64,000 nt of DNA from Ferrimonas aestuarii (GTDB lineage: Bacteria > Pseudomonadota > Gammaproteobacteria > Enterobacterales > Shewanellaceae), in the NCBI RefSeq assembly GCF_005116665.1, contig NZ_SWCJ01000019.1, positions 1 to 64,000 on the forward strand, written 5' to 3'. The first letter of the stretch is position 1; the number at the start of each line of letters is the position of its first letter. The notes beneath the pieces were generated by a model, which was not told where the DNA came from, made no database searches, and worked only from the letters and a program-made list of their open reading frames with translations. Below are positions 7,370 to 15,694 of the stretch, piece by piece. The position numbers and the translations under genes are program-made.

Positions 7370-8254
7370 ATGCCTTGGATTCAAATCCGCATTAACACCA
7401 CCGGCGAGCAGGCCGAAACCATTGGCGATCACCTCACCGAAACCGGTGCGGTTTCCGTTACCTTTGTCGACGCTCAGGACACCCCGGTTTTCGAACCACT
7501 GCCGGGGGAAACTCGTCTTTGGGGCGACACCGACGTGATAGGCCTGTATGACGCCATCACCGACATGAAGTTGATCGTTAACCTACTGGAAGCTCAGCCC
7601 GAACTTGGCCCTGGCTTCACCCATAAGGTGGAAGCTCTGGAAGACAAAGACTGGGAACGCGAGTGGATGGATAACTTCAAGCCGATGCAGTTTGGTAAGC
7701 GCTTGTGGATCTGCCCAAGCTGGCACGAAGCTCCTGAGCCGGAAGCGGTGAACGTCCTTCTGGATCCAGGTTTGGCATTCGGCACCGGCACCCACCCAAC
7801 AACCGCCTTGTGCCTCGAATGGCTAGACAGCCTCGACATGAGCGAAAGCCAAGTAGTTGATTTTGGATGTGGCTCCGGCATCTTGGCGGTGGCAGCTTTA
7901 AAGCTAGGCGCCAAACACTGTGTGGGCATTGACATCGACCCACAAGCCCTGACCGCCAGCCGCGACAACGCCGGTCGCAATGGCATCGAAGAGAGCCGTT
8001 TCGAACTGTTCCTACCAAAGGATCAGCCTACCGACGTTCAAGCGGATGTACTGATTGCCAACATTCTGGCTGGACCTCTACGCGAACTGGCCCCGGTTAT
8101 CGCCTCCTTAGTAAAACCCGGTGGTAAACTGGCTCTGTCTGGTCTGCTGCTGGAACAAAATGAGGAGCTGCGCGAAATCTACAGCCAATGGTTTGATCTA
8201 GACGACACTGCCACGATGGAAGATTGGTGCCGGATCACAGGCGTTAAGCGATAA
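7370..8254 (+). CDS. prmA: Ribosomal protein L11 methyltransferase
   Basis: Trimethylates several amino groups of ribosomal protein L11 using S-adenosylmethionine. The 294-residue product has the L11-recognition N-terminal domain (MPWIQIRINTT...), the DKDWEREWMDNFKPMQFG linker and LDPGLAFGTGTHPTT (about 131-145). The SAM motifs VVDFGCGSGILAV (about 163-175) and VLIANILAGPL follow. Length equals E. coli PrmA (293). It precedes dusB-fis, an arrangement also known in Shewanella, but a 194-bp gap with a separate fis-type promoter suggests it is transcribed on its own. Confidence 0.96.
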   Translation: MPWIQIRINTTGEQAETIGDHLTETGAVSVTFVDAQDTPVFEPLPGETRLWGDTDVIGLYDAITDMKLIVNLLEAQPELGPGFTHKVEALEDKDWEREWMDNFKPMQFGKRLWICPSWHEAPEPEAVNVLLDPGLAFGTGTHPTTALCLEWLDSLDMSESQVVDFGCGSGILAVAALKLGAKHCVGIDIDPQALTASRDNAGRNGIEESRFELFLPKDQPTDVQADVLIANILAGPLRELAPVIASLVKPGGKLALSGLLLEQNEELREIYSQWFDLDDTATMEDWCRITGVKR

Positions 8255-8384
8255 CGGTCAAATTTTCAGCAAAATAATGGCTTGAGGGAAAGGTGAGTAC
8301 TCACTCACCTTGACTCGCCTGAATTCATTGGAGGTTAATGGCTGATGTCAAGCAAAAAAATTGCATCTCGGTCATTTATTAACC

Positions 8385-8413
8385 TTCCCACCACCAACAA
8401 AAAAGAGTAATAT
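8385..8413 (+). promoter_or_regulatory. dusB-fis promoter, stringent type
   Basis: A -10 TAATAT (8408-8413) followed by the GC-rich discriminator GCGCTCCC sits 17 bp after a weak -35 TTCCCA. This strongly resembles the E. coli fis promoter, which is repressed by ppGpp and by Fis. The dusB ATG is 35 bp downstream. Confidence 0.65.
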
Positions 8414-8448
8414 GCGCTCCCTCGTGAACGACGAGGAGATTATTAATC

Positions 8449-9408
8449 ATGCACATTGGACCCTATCAACTGGATAACCAGCTGATCGTGGCGCCTATGG
8501 CAGGCGTTACTGATCTTCCCTTCCGCACCCTGTGCCTGCGTTTAGGCGCCGGTCTTGCGGTGTCAGAGATGTTGTCTTCCAATCCTAAGGTTTGGGATAC
8601 CGATAAGTCTCGGGCTCGTATGGACCACAGCGGTGAAGATGGTATTCGTTCAGTACAGATTGCTGGCGCAGATCCTGAATTGATGGCTGAGGCCGCCCGC
8701 TTTAATGCGGAGCGTGGTGCTCAGATCATCGATATCAACATGGGCTGCCCAGCAAAAAAAGTGAATAAGAAGTTGGCTGGATCCGCGCTGATGCGGGAAC
8801 CGGATAGAGTGAAACGGATTTTGGATGCCGTGGTGGAAGCCGTCGACATTCCTGTCACTCTGAAGATCCGCACCGGTTGGGATCCAGAGCATCGAAATGG
8901 CGTTGATATCGCTCGCATTGCCGAGCAACACGGTATTACGGCACTTGCTGTGCACGGTCGCACGCGACAATGCATGTACAAAGGCAATGCCGAATACGAC
9001 ACCATTGCTGCCATTAAGCAAGCGGTGTCGATACCTGTAATCGCCAATGGCGATATCGACAGTCCGGAGAAAGCGCGTCAAGTTTTGGACGCCACTGGAG
9101 CCGATGCGATCATGATTGGTCGTGCTGCTCAAGGGCGCCCTTGGCTGTTTCGAGAAGTTGACCACTTTCTACGTACCGGCACCCACATGGCCGCTCCGAG
9201 TCAGGAAGAAATACGGAGCATTATGTTGGAGCATTTGAACACCCTGCACCGTTTTTATGGCGACGAGCGTGGTCTTCGCATCGCCAGAAAACACGTAGGT
9301 TGGTATCTGACGCACCAGCAGCAGGATGCCGTACGTCGCGATTTCAATCGCTTAGAAAGTGCAGGACAACAGGTCGAAGCGCTGACGCGTTTTTTTGACC
9401 AGGTTTAA
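8449..9408 (+). CDS. dusB: tRNA-dihydrouridine synthase B
   Basis: A flavin enzyme that reduces U17 of tRNAs to dihydrouridine. The 319 residues form a TIM barrel with FMN-binding blocks. These are VAPMAGVTDLPFR (about 15-27), NMGCPAKKVNKKLAGSALM with the catalytic Cys near 99, RTGWD, VHGRTRQCMYKG, PVIANGDID and AIMIGRAAQGRPW. Length agrees with E. coli DusB (321). The RBS GAGGAG precedes the ATG. It lies 26 bp upstream of fis and forms the conserved dusB-fis operon. Confidence 0.97.
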   Translation: MHIGPYQLDNQLIVAPMAGVTDLPFRTLCLRLGAGLAVSEMLSSNPKVWDTDKSRARMDHSGEDGIRSVQIAGADPELMAEAARFNAERGAQIIDINMGCPAKKVNKKLAGSALMREPDRVKRILDAVVEAVDIPVTLKIRTGWDPEHRNGVDIARIAEQHGITALAVHGRTRQCMYKGNAEYDTIAAIKQAVSIPVIANGDIDSPEKARQVLDATGADAIMIGRAAQGRPWLFREVDHFLRTGTHMAAPSQEEIRSIMLEHLNTLHRFYGDERGLRIARKHVGWYLTHQQQDAVRRDFNRLESAGQQVEALTRFFDQV

Positions 9409-9434
9409 CAAATTTATTTGAAGAGCAAGGCAGT

Positions 9435-9740
9435 ATGTTTGATCAGCAGAACTCCCATCCAGAAGCCCAACTAACAGTAGGCCAAATCGAGACCCCTAAC
9501 GGCACCGTTAAGCCTCAGCTGTTACGTGATTCCGTAAAGCGCGCCGTAAGCAACTACTTTGCGCAATTAGACGGTCAGGAAGCTTCTGAAGTGTATGAGA
9601 TGGTATTGTGCGAAGTGGAGCAGCCTCTGCTGGACATCATCATGCAGTACACTCGCGGCAACCAAACCCGCGCAGCTAACATCATGGGCATCAACCGCGG
9701 TACCCTACGTAAGAAGCTGAAGAAGTACGGCATGAACTAA
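9435..9740 (+). CDS. fis: Fis, factor for inversion stimulation, nucleoid protein
   Basis: An abundant DNA-bending protein of fast-growing cells that activates rrn promoters and organises the nucleoid. The 101-residue protein ends in the almost invariant helix-turn-helix TRAANIMGINRGTLRKKLKK (about 78-97). The segment LCEVEQPLLDIIMQYTRGN is also highly conserved. It is three residues longer than E. coli Fis in the variable N-terminus. It is the second gene of dusB-fis with a strong terminator behind it. Its likely target, an rrn P1 region, lies at the left end of this same window. Confidence 0.98.
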   Translation: MFDQQNSHPEAQLTVGQIETPNGTVKPQLLRDSVKRAVSNYFAQLDGQEASEVYEMVLCEVEQPLLDIIMQYTRGNQTRAANIMGINRGTLRKKLKKYGMN

Positions 9741-9765
9741 GAGCTCTGCTCTAAAGTGATTTTTC

Positions 9766-9800
9766 AAAAGCCTTTGAGCACCTTGTTCAAAGGCTTTTTT
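9766..9800 (+). terminator. Terminator of dusB-fis
   Basis: The 11-bp stem AAAGCCTTTGA/TCAAAGGCTTT with a 9-nt loop is followed by TTTTTT. Confidence 0.88.
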
Positions 9801-9963
9801 CGTATTTCCCCCTATACCTACCCCATTTTCCGTCCGCTTAGGTTTACATTTGCAAACCTATTGTCTTTGCCTAATTGACTGCAACCACTGGCGAATTCGT
9901 TACAATCTCGGCCCTCACAATTGGAAGTGACGTCACTCAAGTGACCGACAAGGAGAGTTTGCA

Positions 9964-11250
9964 ATGACGGTGTATGCCACACTCTGTACTTTGGCCGCGG
10001 TGGCCATGTTGATCGCGTTTATCAACAGTAAAATTGGTCGAATGCAGATGACCATCGCCATTACCGCTGGCGCGCTGATGCTATCACTGTTGATGATTAT
10101 CGCCGGTAAAGCGCAGTGGTTCTCTCTCAGTGAACGTGCCGCCGATGCCATCGAGCGCATCAATTTTGAAACCTTCCTACTCAATGGCATGCTTGGCTTT
10201 CTTCTCTTCGCCGGTGGTCTTGGCATTAAACTGCCAAACCTTAGGGCGCAAAAGTGGGAAATTGCCACGCTGGCGCTGCTGGGCACCTTAGTTTCCACGG
10301 CCATTATCGGCATTGCGCTGTGGCTGTTCTTCCAGCTTATCGGCATCGACTTTGCGCTGATCTACTGCCTATTGTTTGGCTCTCTTATCTCACCCACCGA
10401 CCCCATAGCGGTGCTCGCCATCGTTAAAAAGATGAAGGCTCCCGAACAGATCAGCATTCAAATTGAAGGTGAATCCCTGTTTAACGACGGTTTCGGCTTG
10501 GTGCTGTTTGTCACTCTATTCGCCATCGCTTTTACCGGAGCTGAGCCCACCTTCATCGGCATCAGCTCCCTGTTTCTCCATGAAGCCATTGGCGGCATCA
10601 TCTACGGTCTGGCCATGGGACTATTGTTTCACGGTCTCATCAGTGCCACCGACGATCACTCCATGGAACTGCTACTCACTTTGGGCATACCTACTGGCGG
10701 CTACGTGTTGGCCAGTGCCTTGGGCGTCTCTGGCCCACTGGCGATGGTGGTATCGGGCATCTTGATAGGTAACTGGACCCGGCACACCGGCATGTCACCG
10801 GAAACCAAAGACCACCTGGATAATTTCTGGGAGTTGGTGGATGAGTTCCTAAACAGCGTGCTATTCCTGCTTATCGGTTTGGTCATGCTGACGTTCTCTT
10901 TCCATCAAGAGGACTGGGTGCTAATGGTGGTTGCCATCCCCGTGGTATTAGCTGCCCGCTACCTGAGCGTGAAACTCTGCTATCTCGGCTTTAATCGCTT
11001 TCGTCACTACAACCCGATGTCGGTGAAGGTTCTGACATGGGGCGGACTGCGAGGCGGGCTGGCGCTGGCCATGGCGATGTCTATACCTTCCGGTGTCATG
11101 GTGGTCGCCAGCAAGGGCATAGACGTCAAAGAGATCATCTTAGTGATGACCTATTCGGTCGTGGTATTTTCCATCTTGGTTCAAGGCTCAACCATTACCC
11201 CGCTTCTTAATAAAGCCAACCGACTGGAACCGGAACAAAGCCCTGAATAG
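9964..11250 (+). CDS. CPA1-family Na+/H+ antiporter (NhaP type)
   Basis: A 428-residue polytopic membrane protein with about 12 hydrophobic helices. Helix blocks typical of the Na_H_exchanger fold are FLLFAGGLGIKLPNL (about 77-91), SLISPTDPIAVLAIVKKMKAP (about 140-160) and IQIEGESLFNDGFGLV (about 165-180), with the ion-binding ND pair. WGGLRGGLALAMAMSIP (about 359-375) is also characteristic of the CPA1 group. No C-terminal TrkA or cNMP domain is present. It exchanges cytoplasmic Na+ (or K+) for H+, but the cation cannot be read from sequence. It is monocistronic, preceded by AAGGAG and followed by a terminator. Confidence 0.92.
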   Translation: MTVYATLCTLAAVAMLIAFINSKIGRMQMTIAITAGALMLSLLMIIAGKAQWFSLSERAADAIERINFETFLLNGMLGFLLFAGGLGIKLPNLRAQKWEIATLALLGTLVSTAIIGIALWLFFQLIGIDFALIYCLLFGSLISPTDPIAVLAIVKKMKAPEQISIQIEGESLFNDGFGLVLFVTLFAIAFTGAEPTFIGISSLFLHEAIGGIIYGLAMGLLFHGLISATDDHSMELLLTLGIPTGGYVLASALGVSGPLAMVVSGILIGNWTRHTGMSPETKDHLDNFWELVDEFLNSVLFLLIGLVMLTFSFHQEDWVLMVVAIPVVLAARYLSVKLCYLGFNRFRHYNPMSVKVLTWGGLRGGLALAMAMSIPSGVMVVASKGIDVKEIILVMTYSVVVFSILVQGSTITPLLNKANRLEPEQSPE

Positions 11251-11262
11251 CCCCCAGTAACG

Positions 11263-11288
11263 AACAAGCCACCCGAAGGTGGCTTGTT
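11263..11288 (+). terminator. Terminator of the antiporter gene, shared with the REC-EAL gene
   Basis: A perfect 11-bp stem AACAAGCCACC/GGTGGCTTGTT with tetraloop CGAA lies between two convergent genes. The flanking T runs are short. Confidence 0.7.
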
Positions 11289-11311
11289 GTCGTTCTGTGG
11301 TTCAATGGTAA

Positions 11312-12508
11312 TCAGGACGCCACTTTTTGCCAGCTCTGATGCCAGCGCATCAGAGCGTCACAGGGTTTGGGCTTACACAGTAAAAACCCTTGCATCAACA
11401 TATCGGGGTAATGCCGTTCTAGGTAATCCAGATCCGACATCTCTTCGATGCCCTCTGCCACTAAGATGATATCTAATGACTCGGCGATGGTTGCCAGCGA
11501 ACGCACCACCACCTGACTAAACGAGTCTTGGCTGATGTTATTTATCAAACTGCGGTCTATTTTCACCTCGGTAAACGGAAGCGCTCTTAACTGATGCAAG
11601 TTGGTGTAACCGGTGCCAAAATCATCCATAGAGACACCAAAGCCATGAATGCGAAGTCGATTCAGTGCCTCCAACTGCTCGCAACTTTTCAGGGCAAACT
11701 CTTCAGTTATCTCAATCACCACTTGCTCAGTCTTAACGCCAAAGCTGGCCAGCAATGCTTCTATCTCCCTGACGTAGTGCACATTGGTAAGCTGACTCGG
11801 CGACAGGTTTACACTGAGCTTTAAATCAGAGCCAAATTGACTGCACAGCACAGGAAGATCTTCCAACGCGCGAGTCAGTAACTGTTTCGTCAGTTGATTG
11901 ATCAAATTGCTATTGATCGCCGTAGGTATGAAGTGCCCAGGCAAAATGGTATCGGTTTTACCCGGCTCTGAGATACGAGCCAACACCTCAATAGAGCTCA
12001 CCTTGGAATGCTGAGCGGAGACCTTTGGCTGGTAATAGGGGAAGATTCGATGTTCAGACAAGGCTTGCTCAAGCGCTTTTCGCGACATCGGCTTAAAGTG
12101 AGTGAAATTGCGCTCTTCCAGCTGCTGCAAACGCACAATGGCATGACGCAGCTTTTCACTGGTTATCGGCTTACTGATGTTGCCGATAAAGCAAACCTTG
12201 TGTTTTCTCGCCAACTCCGCCGCCAACTCTAAAACGCGTTGTTCCATCTCTGAAACCAAGCATACGCCCCCTCGATACCCCATCTGCCCCAACTCTCGAA
12301 TCACATCCATACCATCAAAATCCGGCATGTTCAGATCCGTAAAGACAATTTCAGGTGATTCAGAAGCCTGCTTCAAATACTCCAGTGCTTGCCGAGGCTT
12401 TGAAAAACTCATCACTTGATGAAAGCCAAGCTCAGGCAGCAACAGCTCCATGGCCATCAAAATAGCCACAGAGTCATCAATCACAACGGCAACTCGTTTG
12501 CCCTTCAT
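11312..12508 (-). CDS. Response regulator with EAL cyclic-di-GMP phosphodiesterase domain
   Basis: A two-domain protein of 398 residues resembling RocR/VieA. Residues 1-125 form a receiver domain (VIDDSVAIL, phospho-acceptor Asp in FTDLNMPDFDG). Residues 150-395 form an EAL domain. The catalytic set looks complete: EVLARI, NLSPSQL, EITEE, DDFGTGYTNL, VKIDRSLI, AEGIE and QGFLLCKP. It should therefore hydrolyse c-di-GMP. I start it at 12508, where AGGGAG lies 8 bp before the ATG; an upstream in-frame extension to 12544 lacks an RBS. There is no DNA-binding domain and no adjacent sensor kinase. The partner could be the orphan hybrid kinase at 26392 or another kinase elsewhere. Confidence 0.93.
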   Translation of the reverse strand: MKGKRVAVVIDDSVAILMAMELLLPELGFHQVMSFSKPRQALEYLKQASESPEIVFTDLNMPDFDGMDVIRELGQMGYRGGVCLVSEMEQRVLELAAELARKHKVCFIGNISKPITSEKLRHAIVRLQQLEERNFTHFKPMSRKALEQALSEHRIFPYYQPKVSAQHSKVSSIEVLARISEPGKTDTILPGHFIPTAINSNLINQLTKQLLTRALEDLPVLCSQFGSDLKLSVNLSPSQLTNVHYVREIEALLASFGVKTEQVVIEITEEFALKSCEQLEALNRLRIHGFGVSMDDFGTGYTNLHQLRALPFTEVKIDRSLINNISQDSFSQVVVRSLATIAESLDIILVAEGIEEMSDLDYLERHYPDMLMQGFLLCKPKPCDALMRWHQSWQKVAS

Positions 12509-12875
12509 TGTTTGCCACTCCCTAGCAATACAACACAGTGGCAATAAGGGTAGTCACTGTATCCAGAGAGTCATTGCCCACAATTACGTAATTTGTCCCA
12601 TCAATCAAAAACGAACTTCACTCGATAGAATCAAGGCTTGAACGGCAATGACTGAGCCCAAAAATACCGTCTTAGCAGCGCTTTTTGAAAAGCTCAGGCA
12701 TCAAACCGCTATTAACGGATCGCTGATGACCAACACCACCACTGGCTGGCAGAGCAACGGGGAGATCACTGATTGTTTCTAGCCAAAGCGTCACCTAGTG
12801 TAGGTGGGGACACTCTGGCCTGACACCAATGATGACGCCAGACGACTTAACTTTGACACTCAAATGGACTTGATT
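12509..12875. other. Intergenic region between the REC-EAL gene and a small exported protein
   Basis: A 367-bp region without a confident gene. It holds the leftward promoter of the REC-EAL gene, a possible 44-codon ORF at 12648-12782 (listed separately) and the leader of the Cys-rich protein gene. I see no tRNA, terminator or repeat. Confidence 0.5.
12648..12782 (+). CDS. Possible 44-residue small protein
   Basis: An ATG-to-TAG ORF of 45 codons (MTEPKNTVLAALFEKLRH at the start) with an AAGG 11 bp upstream of the ATG. The N-terminal half could form an amphipathic helix; the C-terminal half is polar. No family is recognised. It may be chance, but codon choice is not obviously different from that of the neighbours. 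Confidence 0.22.
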   Translation: MTEPKNTVLAALFEKLRHQTAINGSLMTNTTTGWQSNGEITDCF

Positions 12876-13091
12876 ATGACCAAAGTAAAATTTGCCCTAC
12901 TCGGCTTAGGGTTAGCCCTCGGCCTATCAAGCGCTCAGGCTCGCATTCCCGCTCCTTGTGACTGCCAAGGGTGGCTGACTGAGCTCAATCGCTGCGAAGC
13001 GGGCCAATCCACCAACGTTTCCGATTGTCGCTTCTACTATGACGGCTGGCGTGATTGTCAAACCGACCCTTACTGCGAAAGCCGCTTCTAA
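12876..13091 (+). CDS. Small Cys-rich exported protein, unknown function
   Basis: A 71-residue protein with a clear signal peptide (KVKFALLGLGLALGLSSAQA, cleavage predicted after residue 22). The mature chain is about 49 residues with six cysteines: a CDC pair, three single Cys and a final Cys four residues before the end. An even number of Cys in an exported protein suggests three disulfides. It has many aromatic and acidic residues. Alternative upstream ATGs at 12864 and 12804 would only lengthen the N-terminus before the signal. No family is recognised. It is probably transcribed alone. Confidence 0.65.
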   Translation: MTKVKFALLGLGLALGLSSAQARIPAPCDCQGWLTELNRCEAGQSTNVSDCRFYYDGWRDCQTDPYCESRF

Positions 13092-13153
13092 CAACAAACG
13101 GCCCGGGAAGCACATAAGCTCCCCACCTCATTAAGTTTACACTTGTCCCCGGC

Positions 13154-13184
13154 TCGGTAGGCGGTTCGCCGAGCTGTTCTTTTT
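13154..13184 (+). terminator. Probable terminator after the Cys-rich protein gene
   Basis: A GCTCGG/CCGAGC stem with an 11-nt loop is followed by TGTTCTTTTTT. It is about 60 bp after the stop codon. The stem is short, so confidence is moderate. Confidence 0.5.
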
Positions 13185-13269
13185 TATCCACTCTTTTTGC
13201 TGCTAGCTATCACAGCCTACCTAGGTTTGCCGTTATAATAGGCGTCATCTTAATTTTTGGAATCCCGCC

Positions 13270-13563
13270 ATGAGTGCCGAAATTCCTTTGATGGCCGGTT
13301 GCGACCACATCGAACTCTATAAAGTGCTTAAAGCCCAAGCGTGGGTTGGCTCAGGCAGTGACGCCAAGCTGATGATTGCCGAAGGTCTGGTTGAGGTAAA
13401 TGGCGAAATAGAAACTCGCAAACGCCGCAAGCTGATTGTCGGTGATCAGGTAGACTTTAACGGTGAGTCCGTCACCGTTGCTGCCGCTGATGACAACGCC
13501 AGCCCAAAACCGAACAAACCCAAAGCGCCGAAGAAGAAGGCTCGCCCTTCGATTCAGTTTTAA
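13270..13563 (+). CDS. S4-domain RNA-binding protein, YbcJ-like
   Basis: A 97-residue protein with an S4 RNA-binding fold in residues 10-70 (IELYKVLKAQAWVGSGSDAK, then LVEVNGEIETRKRRKLIVGD). A basic Lys/Pro tail (PKPNKPKAPKKKARP) follows. The core matches the YbcJ family, and the tail is an extension. The likely role is binding structured RNA such as rRNA; the specific target is unknown. It lies 17 bp upstream of the rraB-family gene and probably forms a two-gene unit with it. Confidence 0.85.
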   Translation: MSAEIPLMAGCDHIELYKVLKAQAWVGSGSDAKLMIAEGLVEVNGEIETRKRRKLIVGDQVDFNGESVTVAAADDNASPKPNKPKAPKKKARPSIQF

Positions 13564-13580
13564 CATTACGAGTGTCTATT

Positions 13581-13949
13581 ATGAGTTTTCCAAAAGATCC
13601 TACCGGTGAGCTGCTAGAGCTAATGCAAGGTGAAGGGATCGACCTGTCCCAGCCTTACATGCTGGACTTCTATGTACTTTTCAATGATGAGCAGCAGGGG
13701 CGCTTAGCTGCAGATCGCATCGCCAAAGAGTACCCAGACAGTGGCCTATTCCTGAATCAGGGCGAACAGAACCAATTATGGGAGCTGCGCTTGGTAAAAG
13801 AGATGGTGCCTGAACATGGCAGTATCACGGAAATTGAAACCACCCTGCAGGCCCTGAGCAAAAAATTCAAAGGTAAATTGGATGGCTGGGGCATGCTAGA
13901 GCCTGAAGACGACGATGTCGATGACGGTTTGGACCATCTACCTGGATAG
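13581..13949 (+). CDS. rraB: RraB-family regulator of ribonuclease E
   Basis: A small acidic protein of about 122 residues. E. coli RraB binds RNase E and lowers its activity on selected transcripts. The C-terminal KKFKGKLDGWGMLEP followed by an Asp/Glu-rich tail (EDDDVDDGLDH) corresponds to the YDGWG plus acidic tail of RraB. The N-terminal part FYVLFNDEQQGRLAADRIAKE fits the ferredoxin-like domain. The ATG at 13581 is preferred to an in-frame GTG at 13572, because ACGAG sits at the right distance. N-terminal similarity to E. coli RraB is low, so it may be a diverged paralogue. Confidence 0.75.
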   Translation: MSFPKDPTGELLELMQGEGIDLSQPYMLDFYVLFNDEQQGRLAADRIAKEYPDSGLFLNQGEQNQLWELRLVKEMVPEHGSITEIETTLQALSKKFKGKLDGWGMLEPEDDDVDDGLDHLPG

Positions 13950-13959
13950 TAATACCTAT

Positions 13960-13990
13960 AAAAAAACGCGCCAATTAGGCGCGTTTTTTT
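13960..13990 (+). terminator. Bidirectional terminator between rraB and the helicase gene
   Basis: The stem AAAAAACGCGCC/GGCGCGTTTTTT has loop AATTA and poly-T on both strands. It separates two convergent genes. Confidence 0.93.
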
Positions 13991-14008
13991 ATCTGGAATG
14001 GCAACAGA

Positions 14009-15328
14009 TTAAGCGTCAGTTTTGGGCTTTTTCTTGCCAAAGGGAACATCACCCACATCTTTCAAAACAAAGGCGGTTTTCTTCACCTTTGCGGGCTTAG
14101 CTGGCTTCTTACGTAGGGACTTTTTGGCTGGCACTTTATTGGCGCTCTGCTTAGGTTTAGCCGCAGTTTTTGGCTTAAAGCCCTTAAACTTAGCTTCCAT
14201 TCCCTCGATGGCATCGAAGCTCAGCTTACGACCAAGAAAGCCTTGAAGATCTTCAGCCGCTTTCCAGTCCTTAGGGCCCACGAGGGAGATCGCTTCGCCG
14301 GTTGCCCCAGCTCGTCCAGTTCGGCCAACTCGGTGGATGTATTCCTCGGAGTGCTTAGGCAGATCGAAATTAATCACCAATGACACCTGACTGATGTCCA
14401 AGCCGCGACTCGCCACATCGGTGGTGATCAACAGCTGCGCTTTGCCCGCAGCAAACTCCTCCATGATGCGATTTCGAGCCGCTTGGTTCAGATCGCCAGA
14501 CAGCGCTAAGGTAGTAAAGCCTTTGTCCGCCAACAGTGTGGCTAAGCGCTCAGTATCGGCGCGAGTGGCCGTGAACAACATCGCTTGTTTGAACGCTTTG
14601 TTCTCAAGCAGATTCAGCAACTGCTCCTGCTTGTGATCCAGATGATCCGACAACATAAAGCTGTGGCTGATATTGTCATGCATCTGATGCTCAGCATCGA
14701 TACGAACCCGAGCTGGCGCGCTCAGCAGATCTTGGCCAAACTCATTCACCATCGCGCTGTCCAAGGTGGCCGAGAACATCAGCGTCTGGCGACGGCGATG
14801 ATCGGCTGCCTTATGAATTTTGGTTAGCTGCTCAGCAAAGCCCAGATCCAACATGCGATCGGCCTCATCCAGAATCAGCACCTCTAGTCCCTTCAGCTCC
14901 AAGTGACCATGTTCAAGGTGATCCGCTAGGCGCCCGGGGGTGGCAATCACAAACTGCGGATCTTTGTTCAAAGCTTTGCTTTGAACATTAAAATCTTCAC
15001 CACCAAGGATCAACACGCCCTTGATGTTGGTGCCGGAGATCAAGCTTCTCAACTGACCATACACCTGTTTTGCCAGCTCACGGGTAGGCGACAACACCAC
15101 CACGCGAGGATCACGTTTAGAAAACGCTTTTTGGCTCATCACCCTTTGCACTGCTGGCAACAGATACGCCAAGGTCTTTCCGGACCCCGTTTTCGAGGAA
15201 GCCAATAGATCTTTTCCGGCAATCACTACGGGAATCGCTTGCTGCTGAATATCCGTAGCTCCTTGGAATCCTTGATGATCCATTCGTTCCACTAAGCGCT
15301 TATCTAAGCCCAGTTCTTTAAATTGCAA
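14009..15328 (-). CDS. DEAD-box ATP-dependent RNA helicase
   Basis: A 439-residue helicase core with Q motif (GFQGATDIQQQAIP) and motif I (ASSKTGSGKT). Ia PTREL, Ib TPGR, II DEAD, III SAT, IV LFTATR, V TTDVASRGLD and VI HRVGRTGRAG follow. A Lys/Pro-rich basic tail of about 70 residues probably tethers it to RNA. It belongs to the RhlE/SrmB-like group, and the exact orthologue cannot be fixed. I start it at a TTG (15328) because GGAG lies 9 bp upstream and the Q-motif region (LQFKELGLD) begins there. An ATG at 15412 would add 28 residues without similarity. It has roles in ribosome assembly or RNA decay by family. Confidence 0.92.
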   Translation of the reverse strand: MQFKELGLDKRLVERMDHQGFQGATDIQQQAIPVVIAGKDLLASSKTGSGKTLAYLLPAVQRVMSQKAFSKRDPRVVVLSPTRELAKQVYGQLRSLISGTNIKGVLILGGEDFNVQSKALNKDPQFVIATPGRLADHLEHGHLELKGLEVLILDEADRMLDLGFAEQLTKIHKAADHRRRQTLMFSATLDSAMVNEFGQDLLSAPARVRIDAEHQMHDNISHSFMLSDHLDHKQEQLLNLLENKAFKQAMLFTATRADTERLATLLADKGFTTLALSGDLNQAARNRIMEEFAAGKAQLLITTDVASRGLDISQVSLVINFDLPKHSEEYIHRVGRTGRAGATGEAISLVGPKDWKAAEDLQGFLGRKLSFDAIEGMEAKFKGFKPKTAAKPKQSANKVPAKKSLRKKPAKPAKVKKTAFVLKDVGDVPFGKKKPKTDA

Positions 15329-15694
15329 AAGGGGTCTCTCCGACAGTAAATTTGAAAGGCCACAGTATACACTAATCCCGCAACCAATCAGGATTTGATC
15401 TGATTCGTGCATCGAGGTAATTGCCCTCCCCTAACGACCGAAAGCGGATCGACCTTGTTTCTCTACCTGAGCACTTCCGAGTACCAAACCAAGCTAAAGG
15501 ATGTCGCTGTCATGAGGACAATTATTGCCGCCAAAAAGTTGCCACTTAAATTGCCCACTGATTTAAGTAATTAATAAATGTGACGCTTTCACTAGTGGCA
15601 TTAGTTTTGCCTGACCTGAGTCGACATCTTGACAGCCGTAATCACCACAGGGGATTGTGGTATCGACTCAAATGGAGATGAGAGAGGATTTAGG
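15329..15694. other. Divergent regulatory region with a nested inverted repeat
   Basis: A 366-bp region between the leftward helicase and the rightward DUF2375 gene. It contains both promoters, neither of which I can place with certainty. At 15617-15670 there is a nested inverted repeat: outer arms TGAGTCGA/TCGACTCA and inner arms ACCACA/TGTGGT around GGGGAT. It sits in what is probably the 5' leader of the rightward gene. Confidence 0.5.

Noticed and set aside
11894..11905. TTGATTGATCAA as an FNR site
   Set aside because: The half sites are only 2 bp apart instead of 4, and it lies inside the EAL coding region.
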